IMG/VR virus record: IMGVR_UViG_3300037140_000126
Location: 1-64,000 of that record
Direction: 5' to 3' (one strand)
Length of the DNA: 64,000 nucleotides
Source: a virus
The notes under the pieces were generated by a model, which saw only the letters and a list, made by a program, of their open reading frames with translations, made no database searches and was not told the DNA's origin. Of this stretch, positions 8,707-16,218 are shown piece after piece. Position 1 is the stretch's first letter. Each line of letters begins with the position of its first letter. A program made the translations under genes and the position numbers.

Positions 8707-9171
8707 TTATTCGGTATGCGAGATGGTCGCATCCACTGCGACTGCAACCGAACCTGTCTGTGTTGAATCAAGTACCATCTGGCCGTTTGGAGCAGTCGCG
8801 CCAGTGATGCCCTTTGCTTCCTCTTCAATCGTAGCGAACCAAAGACCTGTTCCCCTCGTGTTAAACGCAAGCTGCACCGAGGGCACAGCACTACGTGATC
8901 CAGCAGTTGGCAGCGTGTTAGCAACAGCATTCGCTGAAGGCTGATCGTTCTGTGCTGGCATCGGCACAATCGCACCGCCAGCGGTTAATAGAGTGGTTGT
9001 ACGGACCAAACGCAAACGAATCTGTACGTCAGTCGCGTTCGTGTTCGGCCCGGCCTGCAGACGCCTGATTTGGGCGCGAAGCCCAGCAATCGCAACGAGA
9101 CTCAGTAGAGCGACGTTGGTACCGGCTGACGAGGACGTGCTTTGTTCCGAAACTGTATCGAACCAATACAT
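8707..9171 (-). CDS. Hypothetical protein, possible structural component
   Basis: 154 residues from ATG at 9171 behind GGAGTG. The N-terminus (MYWFDTVSEQSTSS...) is followed by a hydrophobic alanine/leucine stretch (NVALLSLVAIAGLRAQIRRL) that could be a short membrane-associated helix. The remainder is rich in T, A, V and S and resembles beta-structure (VQIRLRLVRTTTLLTAGGAIVP, QMVLDSTQTGSVAVAVDATI). No known family recognised. It lies between a zinc-ribbon gene and the Tat protein. A longer reading frame over its 3' half in another phase (8613-8975) has arginine-rich nonsense composition and was rejected. Confidence 0.65.
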   Translation of the reverse strand: MYWFDTVSEQSTSSSAGTNVALLSLVAIAGLRAQIRRLQAGPNTNATDVQIRLRLVRTTTLLTAGGAIVPMPAQNDQPSANAVANTLPTAGSRSAVPSVQLAFNTRGTGLWFATIEEEAKGITGATAPNGQMVLDSTQTGSVAVAVDATISHTE

Positions 9172-9177
9172 AAGGTT

Positions 9178-9471
9178 TCACTCCTTCGGTTTTGAAATAA
9201 GTTTCGCCTCGGGAATGATTCCGTAGGCGTCCAGCACACTCTGCGGAACCGGTGTCCCGCCCAGCATCATCATGTCAGCATCACACGCATCACAGGTAAC
9301 AACAATATGTTCAGGGGCAATAAACTTACTCGAATCCAAACTACAAAATCCGAGAGGTTTGCCGCACAAGAAACAATAAGTTTTCTCGGAGGCCAGCATA
9401 GGATGTGAGGTCTTCCCAAAATAGCCTTTCAATCGGCTATCGGCATCTTTGTAAAGCTTACCTTCACTCAC
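9178..9471 (-). CDS. Small zinc-ribbon protein
   Basis: 97 residues starting at a GTG that overlaps the TGA of the upstream gene (GTGA). Two cysteine knuckles, CFLCGKPLGFC and CDACDAD, spaced about 30 residues apart, suggest one zinc-ribbon in the centre. The C-terminus (VPQSVLDAYGIIPEAKLISKPKE) resembles small anti-termination or co-regulator-like phage proteins only loosely. No DNA-binding helix is obvious. Function unknown; it is probably co-translated with the 64-residue gene before it. Confidence 0.65.
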   Translation of the reverse strand: MSEGKLYKDADSRLKGYFGKTSHPMLASEKTYCFLCGKPLGFCSLDSSKFIAPEHIVVTCDACDADMMMLGGTPVPQSVLDAYGIIPEAKLISKPKE

Positions 9472-9662
9472 TCGCCACCGTCCTTGTAGCAGTTGATTCC
9501 ATTACCTAGCACATCAATTTCTACTTGATTGAACAAACTGCTGAGAATCCCTTTCAGCGTTGGGTCAGTTTCACGTTCTGCCAGCCTGCGAAAGCGCTCC
9601 TGCAAATTCTCCAAATCGTACAGTGCTACGCGAACGGAATCTTTCCTGTGTTTCATGGCCAT
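9468..9662 (-). CDS. Small hypothetical helical protein
   Basis: 64 residues (MAMKHRKDSVRVALYDLENL...CYKDGGE). Mostly one amphipathic helix with alternating charges (LENLQERFRRLAERETDP), suggesting dimerisation or a protein-protein contact. It overlaps the following zinc-ribbon gene by GTGA. No convincing ribosome site is visible upstream (AGTGAACTGAT), so its start is less certain. No family recognised. Confidence 0.5.
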   Translation of the reverse strand: MAMKHRKDSVRVALYDLENLQERFRRLAERETDPTLKGILSSLFNQVEIDVLGNGINCYKDGGE

Positions 9663-9712
9663 ATCAGTTCACTCCGAATACTTGCACTTCATCATCTACC
9701 ACACTGAGAGCA

Positions 9713-11947
9713 TCATGGCAGTCCGAACCAAAGCGCATTGCTTGCGCTTGATGGATAAGTCGGGATCACGTTCGCGTTGCCGCCAGCCCACGAACTGATT
9801 TGCACATTTGCTAAGGTTGGCGTGTAGATGTTCATTCCTGGGTATCCGCTGGTCAGATAGTTGTTGTAGTCTTCGACCTGTAGAATTAAAAAGCCATTCT
9901 GGAAGGCCGATAGAATCGGGAATCCATCACTGCCTGTAGTCACTTGCAACCGAAACTTATCTCCGATTTGAGAGGTGACCTGGGCGGCGGGGCCAATTAG
10001 ATGAGTTACGCCCGCGACGATTGTGGCTATTTGAAAGAACGTATCCGCCGTTCCCGTAGGCCCCGAGTTCGATATTATGTATTCGCTGTTAGCTCCCGTT
10101 TGCGTGCGGACAGCAGGACCGGCATACGATGCGGAGCCAAGCGTCGTAATGGTGATTTCTGAATACTGGTTAGCCGAAAAGGCAGCCCCTGTATAGGCCA
10201 TGGTGCTAGATGTGCTGGTTGCGGTGGCCTCAACGAGATTTCCAGAAACTATTTGCAGCTTTGTAGAGCCGGTTGGTGTCACCCAATTAGACGATAGATT
10301 TCCAGCGCCGCTAGTGAACGCATCAGCGGCGATCTGTGCTGCGGCATCTTCGTTAGTCGTCACAATCTGAGCAATAGAAGCCGGGCCGATAGCCAGCTCT
10401 ACCTGAGCGACTACTGGATTTACTGCATCCCCAACCCCTACATCCATTAAAAAATTCGCAACGCCCCCAATGTCCGTGATGTATGACGCAAACACTTGTC
10501 CGGTGGTGGCGTTCAATGACTCGAACATCTGCGTGTTGTGGACTGAGTGAGTAGGGTTGGTCCAGTTAATGAAGTCTGTGGTTTGATACCGTACAATTTC
10601 TGTCGGGTCCAAATCAGGGACGAGCGAGTTGCCTCTCCCCGGCTGGTTAGTCGCAGCCCACATATAGTACGTGCTGCCTACTGGCGTGACGCAAAACGGC
10701 AAAGTATTCGCGAGCACAGGGTTGCTTCCGGATTTCACCCAGTTGATGCCATCGGTAGAAGTCACGAGACCTGTGGAATACAACCCGGCCGTAGCGTTAG
10801 CGGCGCTGGTGCCTGCATACAGACCATACCAAGTTCCCGCTATAATTGCCGTAACCTGAATGCCGTACACGGAAGCGGCATCCCAAGTTCCGCTGGTGCC
10901 CAACCCGATGACTTGAGAAGGGCTTTGTAGCGTCCAAGTTATTCCGTCTGAACCGGGACTTCCTCCACCGAGCGCCCCCGTGAAAACAGCGATGTTGCCT
11001 GAACCAGATGCGCCATCCGCCTGAGCGTACAAATAGTAAGTGCTTCCGTTCTTAAAAACTGTAGCGTTCATGTATCCGGCAATGGCGGCAGACGAGGCAC
11101 GAGTCCATGTTTTCAAGTCTGTTGACTCTGCATAGTAGACACCGTTGCCGCTCGCCGGGCGACTGGTTAGCCACGCCTTATAGACGGTGCCAGATAAAAG
11201 CTGCGCGTTCCCTTCATGTAAAATACTGGTAGAAGTCTGAACCCCCTGCCCTGCGGGACTTCCACTCAAATCCGTTGCAATAGCCGGAATAACGACGCCT
11301 TGCTTCTGCCAGATGCCGTCTTGCTGAATGGCGGAATATCCCCGCCAGGAAAGAACCTGCGAATGAGATTCGCTTACATTGTTCGAGTTTTGCCGATATC
11401 CAGGGGATCCAGAGGAATAGGTGGAGTCGTAAAATACGAAAACGCGAGCGTTGTTTTGGTAAATGGTGATGCTCGATCCAGCCATAGAAAGCGCCCAAAC
11501 ATCTGCGGGCGCAAAAGTTAAGCCTGTAACTGTACTTCCCAACTGCACGATAGAAAGCCCTGGGTCTATCCGATACATTAGAATAGTGCCGTTGGTGATT
11601 TCGGCCAGATACCCGGTACCAGCTGCGTCAGTCCAGCGATCAATCAGTTGAAGATGAGTCCCAGGTTCACTGGTTAAATTCACAGAAACTTCTGAGATTT
11701 GATCTGACGGCCAAGTGAGCCCGCTCCAATACTGAGCGCCCCATGTGTTTAGAACTAATCCGCCCTCGGATACATTGGGGCTGCCAGACACCACTACAGA
11801 TTTGAGAGGGCCGAGGCTGCTAATCGCAGACCATCCTGCAGCCATGCTGCCGGAAGCGAAATTATCCGAAGCGAGAAGCTGGTTGTTTGCGGCGCGCAGC
11901 GGCAGCGCCAGCAGGAACAGAAACGCGAATAGAATTAGCCGTCTCAT
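9713..11947 (-). CDS. Secreted five-bladed beta-propeller protein (GH43/32-like)
   Basis: About 744 residues from ATG at 11947, which overlaps the TGA of its small partner (ATGA); the extension upstream of it lies in the partner gene. Signal peptide MRRLILFAFLFLLALPLRA. Residues about 20-190 look like a LamG/concanavalin sugar-binding domain (DNFASGSMAAGWSAI, SEVSVNL). The middle (about 215-480) has blade repeats such as YYAESTDLKTWTRAS, DGITWTLQSPSQVI, TSTDGINWVKSGSNPV and YQTTDFINWTNPT, the TDxxxW signature of GH43/GH32/GH62-type propellers. A second jelly-roll domain (about 560-720) follows, and the end is SNALWFGLP. Probably binds or trims host surface polysaccharide; the catalytic Asp/Glu residues were not assigned. 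Confidence 0.78.
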   Translation of the reverse strand: MRRLILFAFLFLLALPLRAANNQLLASDNFASGSMAAGWSAISSLGPLKSVVVSGSPNVSEGGLVLNTWGAQYWSGLTWPSDQISEVSVNLTSEPGTHLQLIDRWTDAAGTGYLAEITNGTILMYRIDPGLSIVQLGSTVTGLTFAPADVWALSMAGSSITIYQNNARVFVFYDSTYSSGSPGYRQNSNNVSESHSQVLSWRGYSAIQQDGIWQKQGVVIPAIATDLSGSPAGQGVQTSTSILHEGNAQLLSGTVYKAWLTSRPASGNGVYYAESTDLKTWTRASSAAIAGYMNATVFKNGSTYYLYAQADGASGSGNIAVFTGALGGGSPGSDGITWTLQSPSQVIGLGTSGTWDAASVYGIQVTAIIAGTWYGLYAGTSAANATAGLYSTGLVTSTDGINWVKSGSNPVLANTLPFCVTPVGSTYYMWAATNQPGRGNSLVPDLDPTEIVRYQTTDFINWTNPTHSVHNTQMFESLNATTGQVFASYITDIGGVANFLMDVGVGDAVNPVVAQVELAIGPASIAQIVTTNEDAAAQIAADAFTSGAGNLSSNWVTPTGSTKLQIVSGNLVEATATSTSSTMAYTGAAFSANQYSEITITTLGSASYAGPAVRTQTGANSEYIISNSGPTGTADTFFQIATIVAGVTHLIGPAAQVTSQIGDKFRLQVTTGSDGFPILSAFQNGFLILQVEDYNNYLTSGYPGMNIYTPTLANVQISSWAGGNANVIPTYPSSASNALWFGLP

Positions 11948-12534
11948 TGGAAGTTCTGACTCGCTACGCAGTAAGTGTTCGTGCCATCGAGATAGCAACT
12001 AATGAAATCAACCGCTCCGGTCGTGGCCGTGATTACGGGGACGGTGCCACCAGGCCATTTGCCGCCAGAGATCAGACCGTTATAGCTCACGCTCGCGGAC
12101 TGAATGATCTTGAGTTGAAGTTTGAACGTACCTGAACTTGGTTGCGTGAAGGTTAGTGCACATGTATCACCAGCCGTAAGAGTGATCTTCTGCACGTTCC
12201 CGTTGGCGGGAGCGATGGTGGCTGCGGTCGTGCAGGTGCCGTTTGAGTATTCGGTGTTCGTGACCAGCATTGGAAAGGGAGAGGCGGGATTGAAACCGGT
12301 AACTGCCCATACAGAGCCGTTTGATTTACAGTGGACCAGATTTGTTCCACCGCCAATTGTGCAGTCGGTCGCACTCAAACCATCGAGAACGATAATAACC
12401 TTGCCACTCGCAAGGCTAGCAGCTGGCAGGCCACTCACAGTCGTTTGTGCCGTAAACGTAAGCGTCTGCGCGAATGAATTTGTTGTAATACAAAACAACA
12501 ACATCAGCATCAAACTGAGTAGAAACGTTCTCAC
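11944..12534 (-). CDS. Secreted small cassette protein, partner of the propeller gene
   Basis: 196 residues from a GTG start overlapping the upstream TGA (GTGA) with GGAGG in position. Signal peptide MRTFLLSLMLMLLF...NSFAQ. N-terminal half: SGLPAASLASGK...DCTIGGGT...CKSNGSVW, shared with the truncated gene at 1-305. C-terminal half: NTEYSNGTCTTAATIAPANG, AGDTCALTFTQP, WPGGTVP, DFISCYLDG, shared with the protein at 3133-3738. It thus links the three small secreted paralogues. The reading frame is coupled to the propeller protein downstream. A virion-surface or exported adaptor is likely; biochemical role unknown. Confidence 0.78.
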   Translation of the reverse strand: MRTFLLSLMLMLLFCITTNSFAQTLTFTAQTTVSGLPAASLASGKVIIVLDGLSATDCTIGGGTNLVHCKSNGSVWAVTGFNPASPFPMLVTNTEYSNGTCTTAATIAPANGNVQKITLTAGDTCALTFTQPSSGTFKLQLKIIQSASVSYNGLISGGKWPGGTVPVITATTGAVDFISCYLDGTNTYCVASQNFQ

Positions 12535-13328
12535 TTAACCTCCACGGCGGACTGTAACGCAAGCGCGTCATGTATAAACGCAGTCGCCTGCCCTGCCGCA
12601 TTCATTGGATCAATCGAAGCAAGAGGAAATTCTTTGCCATACGGGCAACCGAATATTTTACCGAAACGCCCCTGTGCCCTGCGGTTCGGATGCGGTTCAT
12701 ACGTGATCGTCTGTACACCAAGGCCCATAGCAATCACCCAACACGCCGAGCGGCAACCAAAGTAAACAACCGCTTGCTTGATAACAGCAGCGGCGAACGA
12801 GAATGGTAAATCTGTTACGTCCTCCAGATTTACAGCTTCACCAAGACTCAGTGCCATATACCCCAAGAATTTACTCTTTTCCTCCGCATACAGTTCGTTG
12901 AATCCATAAGCAACGACAGGCCGCTCATCGAAGCGTATTTCCACGTCGTCCATTTTCAGGAACGGGACAACCGGCTGTTGCAGTACAAGCTCCTGCTGAT
13001 AAGCAATGAAATCGGCAAGTGGGAGTGCAACAGCACCAATCCCAGGGTGGGCTTTGTAAGTAAGATTATAAACATGCTCATAGCCGTATATCTCAACAGG
13101 CGCTTCCCACGGTTGATCGCCATGCGGGCTGCCCCAGCATATCCACTCTGGAATGACAAACGCCTTGTCGATATAGTCTTGAGCTTCTAGCAGCGGTAGC
13201 AGACTTTCATACTGCGGCATCACAGCGAAATCCACAGACCCATGGCGCTTGCTGAGTTCACGCACGGTGGGCAACGACCAAAGTATGTCGCCAATCTTCC
13301 CCGAAAATGTGGCTAATACGTTGCTCAT
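12531..13328 (-). CDS. Glycosyltransferase family 9-like protein
   Basis: 265 residues. The N-terminal segment FSGKIGDILWSLPTVRELSK is the GT9/heptosyltransferase nucleotide loop (GDxxxxLP). The C-terminal part VVYFGCRSACWVIAMGLGVQTI corresponds to the donor-side segment where a serine or threonine follows the strand. Shorter than typical heptosyltransferases (about 320-350), so parts of the C-lobe are reduced. It overlaps the endolysin gene upstream (ATGA) and the secreted cassette downstream (GTGA), tying glycan modification to the secreted protein pair in one transcript. The acceptor is unknown. Confidence 0.72.
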   Translation of the reverse strand: MSNVLATFSGKIGDILWSLPTVRELSKRHGSVDFAVMPQYESLLPLLEAQDYIDKAFVIPEWICWGSPHGDQPWEAPVEIYGYEHVYNLTYKAHPGIGAVALPLADFIAYQQELVLQQPVVPFLKMDDVEIRFDERPVVAYGFNELYAEEKSKFLGYMALSLGEAVNLEDVTDLPFSFAAAVIKQAVVYFGCRSACWVIAMGLGVQTITYEPHPNRRAQGRFGKIFGCPYGKEFPLASIDPMNAAGQATAFIHDALALQSAVEVK

Positions 13329-13753
13329 GCGCTGACCGCCATCGGCAGTTTGTAAAACCTGATTCTATCGAACTGTACTGTAAAAACCAGTTCGGCCGTC
13401 CATGAGGGCGGGTCAATCGAAACATCATAATAGCTACTCGCCCCGTCTGTCAGGTCACGGTCTGTTCCAGCCAACACAGCAGTAGCGATATGCAACACTG
13501 CGAGCCACTGCACGTTTTCATCCTCAGGCCAGCGTGATTCGTTCGGGTCGCCATGATCGAAACAGGAAAATTGCCAAGGTTTCAAAACCACAGTTTGGAC
13601 AGACACACCCCACCATCTTGGAAGCTTTACACGGTTATTGACAACATGCGCCACGCCAGCCATTGCGGCAACACTTTGATCGTCCGCTTCCCGCCATGTA
13701 CATAGTGCGAGCAATTCTTGGTCTGACAACTCGGAATAGGGTTGTGCAATCAT
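13325..13753 (-). CDS. SleB-type cell-wall hydrolase (endolysin candidate)
   Basis: 142 residues matching the cell-wall hydrolase SleB/Hydrolase_2 domain over its whole length: LCTWREADDQSVAAMAGVAHVVNNRV, then WQFSCF and a late DGASSYYDVSIDPPSW. Glu22 sits at the family's catalytic position. Such lytic transglycosylase-like enzymes cut the peptidoglycan glycan strand. There is no signal peptide or membrane segment, so release needs a holin. Two membrane-protein genes lie directly upstream (13754-14161 and 14166-14582), making a credible lysis cassette. The gene begins immediately after the stop of the preceding gene (TGAATG). Confidence 0.88.
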   Translation of the reverse strand: MIAQPYSELSDQELLALCTWREADDQSVAAMAGVAHVVNNRVKLPRWWGVSVQTVVLKPWQFSCFDHGDPNESRWPEDENVQWLAVLHIATAVLAGTDRDLTDGASSYYDVSIDPPSWTAELVFTVQFDRIRFYKLPMAVSA

Positions 13754-14161
13754 TCAGGTATTATCTTTATTCCTCTCACTATCGGAACCTTCTTTTGCGC
13801 CTTCTAACCGAGCAGTCCGCTGCCTGCTTTCCGACAGTTCCGTTGTTCTAGTCACCAGCTTTTCATCCTTCCCACTGAGAATACCATCCACCTTAGCAGC
13901 AGTATCTGTGCCGATTGTATGAAGCACATTGAACTGCCGTGTTGCTTCTTCACGGTCCAGCGCCCTTTCGCGTCTGCTCTCTTTTTTGTCTGAAATCCTA
14001 AAAAAGATAAGGCCGATTCCAGTGATCGCCCCAGGTATCATCGCAATGAGAGCGACCTTCTCGGTCGGGTCCATCACATACAGAAGAGCCGCACCCAATC
14101 CAAATATCCAGGTCGCTGTTTTCAGCGCTGCATAGTGATGCAGTGTCATGAAAGCCTTCAT
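13754..14161 (-). CDS. Membrane protein with coiled-coil tail, holin/spanin candidate
   Basis: 135 residues. Two closely spaced hydrophobic segments (about 14-30, TATWIFGLGAALLYVM, and about 36-55, VALIAMIPGAITGIGLIFF) are followed by a charged helical tail of about 75 residues (SDKKESRRERALDREEATRQ...). Two membrane helices with a charged cytoplasmic tail next to the endolysin fit a class II holin. The long tail would also allow an i-spanin-like role. The assignment is positional; no family motif was seen. Confidence 0.6.
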   Translation of the reverse strand: MKAFMTLHHYAALKTATWIFGLGAALLYVMDPTEKVALIAMIPGAITGIGLIFFRISDKKESRRERALDREEATRQFNVLHTIGTDTAAKVDGILSGKDEKLVTRTTELSESRQRTARLEGAKEGSDSERNKDNT

Positions 14162-14165
14162 ATTT

Positions 14166-14582
14166 TCAGTACGACCGAACTTCTGGCGTAACGATTTTCC
14201 CTTCTGCCGTTACCTGCGCCGGAAGAGTAGGCCCTGACGCATGCGAAGATGTTGTCATCCCCAGGCGATTGTAAATCACCTGAAACCAGCTCTCCTGCAT
14301 GACGTACTGCCCTAAAACGTGCCACATTGTCACGACAAGCACGGCGGCTGATGGAATAGCCAAATCCAAATGCCGATAACCGTTTGCATCGAATTTAGGA
14401 TCCCAAACATAACCAATTCCGCCATGAATCAGAAAGGCCCCAGCAACACTGATGATCCGCTTGAAGACTATCTGACCTTTCTGAATGAGTACGGGAAACC
14501 AGGGTGCGTTCTTCAACTGCTGGAAACCCCACACAAACATGGCTGTTGAACTAAATTGTGTTACGACCAGATTAGCGTCCAT
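14166..14582 (-). CDS. Membrane protein, second holin candidate
   Basis: 138 residues with a hydrophobic segment near residues 42-58 (IISVAGAFLIHGGIGYVW) and another near 75-95 (LAIPSAAVLVVTMWHVLGQYV), plus an amphipathic start. The tail is polar (SSHASGPTLPAQVTAEGK). Two to three membrane passes and its position two genes before the SleB hydrolase support a role in lysis. The TGA is 5 bases from the next ATG. Confidence 0.6.
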   Translation of the reverse strand: MDANLVVTQFSSTAMFVWGFQQLKNAPWFPVLIQKGQIVFKRIISVAGAFLIHGGIGYVWDPKFDANGYRHLDLAIPSAAVLVVTMWHVLGQYVMQESWFQVIYNRLGMTTSSHASGPTLPAQVTAEGKIVTPEVRSY

Positions 14583-14594
14583 AAATCCCCTTGA

Positions 14595-14831
14595 TTACGT
14601 TGTAGTGCTGCCTGCACCGCCGAGCCATCTACCCACCCGTTTCCAGAAACCAGATTTTTCGGTCTCGGTAACATAAGGCGCAGGTGGCTCATAGGGCGAG
14701 TGCTCAATCTCCAACGGTGACAGCTCAACCTCAACAGGCTCGTAGCGTACTTTTGCCCGGTGATGCTTCAGGGGCACGGCTTCCCTTGCAACTTTTATTT
14801 TTGCTTTCTTGTGAGATTTACGTTTCACCAC
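14595..14831 (-). CDS. Small basic hypothetical protein
   Basis: 78 residues from a GTG start behind GGAGGG (two adjacent GTG codons; either could be used). The first 25 residues are lysine/histidine-rich (VKRKSHKKAKIKVAREAVPL), the middle is acidic/proline-rich (YEPVEVELSPLEIEHSPYEP) and a tryptophan-containing segment ends it (GFWKRVGRWLGGAGS). No domain recognised. The basic head may bind nucleic acid or membrane. It lies in the lysis operon just before the holin candidate. Confidence 0.55.
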   Translation of the reverse strand: MVKRKSHKKAKIKVAREAVPLKHHRAKVRYEPVEVELSPLEIEHSPYEPPAPYVTETEKSGFWKRVGRWLGGAGSTTT

Positions 14832-14842
14832 AATCCCTCCTG

Positions 14843-15700
14843 TTACTCGTCACGCTGTCGCACTGTTTCTGCTTCTAGCTCTTCCGCCAATTTCACATCA
14901 ACAACTTTAGGCATCCCCAACTTAAAAATTCTATTTTTCTCAACAATCGCCCCGCTTAATAAGTGTGTCGCACGGCTGATGTCAGGTGCATCGGGCAACC
15001 CGGCAGCCGTAAGCACACCCGCAAGGGCTGCTTTCGCGGAGCTATTTCCTGCCGCCATAATTAAGCGGCAGAGATCGTTCACGCCGTCATTGCTGATTCC
15101 ATGACACGCAAGATACTGCTGCAACATCTTAATTTCGGCATCCATAATCTCGCGCTTCAATTTGAAGAAGAAATTTGCACGCTGCTGCTGCTTCATCGGA
15201 TTGATGCCTGCTATCAAAGGCTCGTTTCCAAACGCGGTATCAACAGAACGGCTGTATGTGTGCCACTCGGCAATCATATCAAGCAAAAGAGTCGCAGAGC
15301 TGCGTCCTGCCTCTAGTGAGTCCAGCCGCGTAGCGATGGACTGCTTCATGCTCTCAAGTGATTTGTCATCGTAGAAATAGGCTTGCGCACGGATTTGCTG
15401 CCAATCACCGAGATATGGCATTTCTAACTTTGGCGTCTTTGCAAACCTACCATCTTCTGCAAAGGCTTTTAGCTCAACAGGTTTCGGACCAATCGCTTTA
15501 TAGATCAAACGTAATTGCCTAGTATCTTTCGCCTTCGCTTGAGCAAACTCCCAAGAAGTTAAATACAGCAAGCGGCCGTCTTCCCGCCTGTCGGCGGCAA
15601 ACTCCTGCCACCATGCTTTCCACGGGCAGGAGTTAAAAAACTTCAGCGCATGTGCCTGTGCTTGGCGATGAAGTTTGACGGGTTTATATTTATTTACCAT
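14843..15700 (-). CDS. Hypothetical protein in lysis-proximal operon
   Basis: About 285 residues starting at ATG 15700 (MVNKYKPVKLHRQAQAHALK), which overlaps the stop of the 69-residue gene by 11 bases; the longer frame to 15799 lies wholly inside that gene. Mainly helical, charged, soluble, with several tryptophans early (CPWKAWWQEFAADRRE). No signal peptide or membrane segment. The C-terminal third (NDLCRLIMAAGNSSAKAALAG) is alanine-rich. No family recognised. It could be a structural or inside-virion protein, but the sequence gives no clear sign. Confidence 0.65.
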   Translation of the reverse strand: MVNKYKPVKLHRQAQAHALKFFNSCPWKAWWQEFAADRREDGRLLYLTSWEFAQAKAKDTRQLRLIYKAIGPKPVELKAFAEDGRFAKTPKLEMPYLGDWQQIRAQAYFYDDKSLESMKQSIATRLDSLEAGRSSATLLLDMIAEWHTYSRSVDTAFGNEPLIAGINPMKQQQRANFFFKLKREIMDAEIKMLQQYLACHGISNDGVNDLCRLIMAAGNSSAKAALAGVLTAAGLPDAPDISRATHLLSGAIVEKNRIFKLGMPKVVDVKLAEELEAETVRQRDE

Positions 15701-15899
15701 TCGTTGCTCGTGCTTGTTTCCTCTGTACGTAACGATTGATATGTCGGAAATAAGCATGACCGTACTTCGCAAGCGTAGCGCTGCCGCCTTGCCTACCAAT
15801 TTCTTCCATGCGATCTTGTGTCAGATTGCGAGCACGCGCTTTACCGCCGAGCGAACCAATACGCTTTCGATCCGCGAGCGTATGACAAGAATGTCCCAT
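15690..15899 (-). CDS. Small GGKAR-motif protein
   Basis: 69 residues. It contains two copies of a glycine/basic turn: RIGSLGGKARARNLTQ and EIGRQGGSATLAKYGHAYF, reminiscent of stress-induced KGG-type or ribbon-like small basic proteins. Cys/His near the N-terminus (GHSCHT). It probably binds nucleic acid, judging by charge only. The frame overlaps the following gene, so the two are likely co-translated. Confidence 0.6.
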   Translation of the reverse strand: MGHSCHTLADRKRIGSLGGKARARNLTQDRMEEIGRQGGSATLAKYGHAYFRHINRYVQRKQARATNGK

Positions 15900-15904
15900 A
15901 GAAC

Positions 15905-16090
15905 TTATTCTTTACCGCCCGTCGGTACGGGCTTGCGGACTGTGTTCTTGTCGTTTGAAAGCGCTTCGGCGGGAGTTTTATTGCCATGCTGATTCCATGA
16001 GTCCCAAGCAATGTCGTTGCCACGCTGGATGTTCTTGCTTGGAGAAGTACCTTTTGGCGGGCTTACTGGTTGCGCAGGTGTCTTTGCCAT
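15905..16090 (-). CDS. Small hydrophilic protein, first gene of the 16-kb transcript
   Basis: 61 residues (MAKTPAQPVSPPKGTSPSKNIQ...PTGGKE), proline/lysine-rich and probably disordered. ATG is behind CGGAGG with good spacing. It is the first gene after the promoter at 16177-16205, and its ribosome site touches a 5'-UTR hairpin (16103-16139). Composition resembles scaffold- or decoration-like peptides, but there is no recognisable family. Confidence 0.6.
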   Translation of the reverse strand: MAKTPAQPVSPPKGTSPSKNIQRGNDIAWDSWNQHGNKTPAEALSNDKNTVRKPVPTGGKE

Positions 16091-16102
16091 GTGCGTCGGC
16101 CT

Positions 16103-16139
16103 CCGTGAGTTTATGTTTCTAGTACCATATTCCTCACGG
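16103..16139 (-). promoter_or_regulatory. 5'-UTR hairpin next to the ribosome site
   Basis: On the minus strand CCGTGAG (16133-16139) pairs perfectly with CTCACGG (16103-16109) across a 23-base loop. The downstream arm runs into the GGAGG-like ribosome site of the gene at 16090. This could modulate translation; no ligand or protein is indicated. Confidence 0.4.
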
Positions 16140-16176
16140 GGGCCAACTTCACAACATCATTGTACTCTTGCACTAA

Positions 16177-16205
16177 TTTATAAACTTTATCGCCATAAGT
16201 GTCAA
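16177..16205 (-). promoter_or_regulatory. Consensus sigma-70-type promoter
   Basis: TTGACA (16200-16205) is a perfect -35 box, followed after exactly 17 bases by TATAAA (16177-16182), five of six matches to the -10 box. It lies in the 128-base gap after the metallophosphoesterase gene. The start site would be near 16170, giving an approximately 80-base leader. It should drive the 16.1-kb gene and probably the lysis and left-arm genes using the host RNA polymerase. Confidence 0.75.
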
Positions 16206-16218
16206 CAAGAAAAGCTTC

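Noticed and set aside
8613-8975. Minus-strand frame of 120 residues overlapping the 154-residue gene
   Set aside because: Arginine/leucine-rich and overlaps a gene with a clear ribosome site; also runs through the hairpin at 8656-8689.
15841-16023. Minus-strand 60-residue frame across the genes at 15690 and 15905
   Set aside because: Overlaps two genes with good starts and has shadow-like composition.
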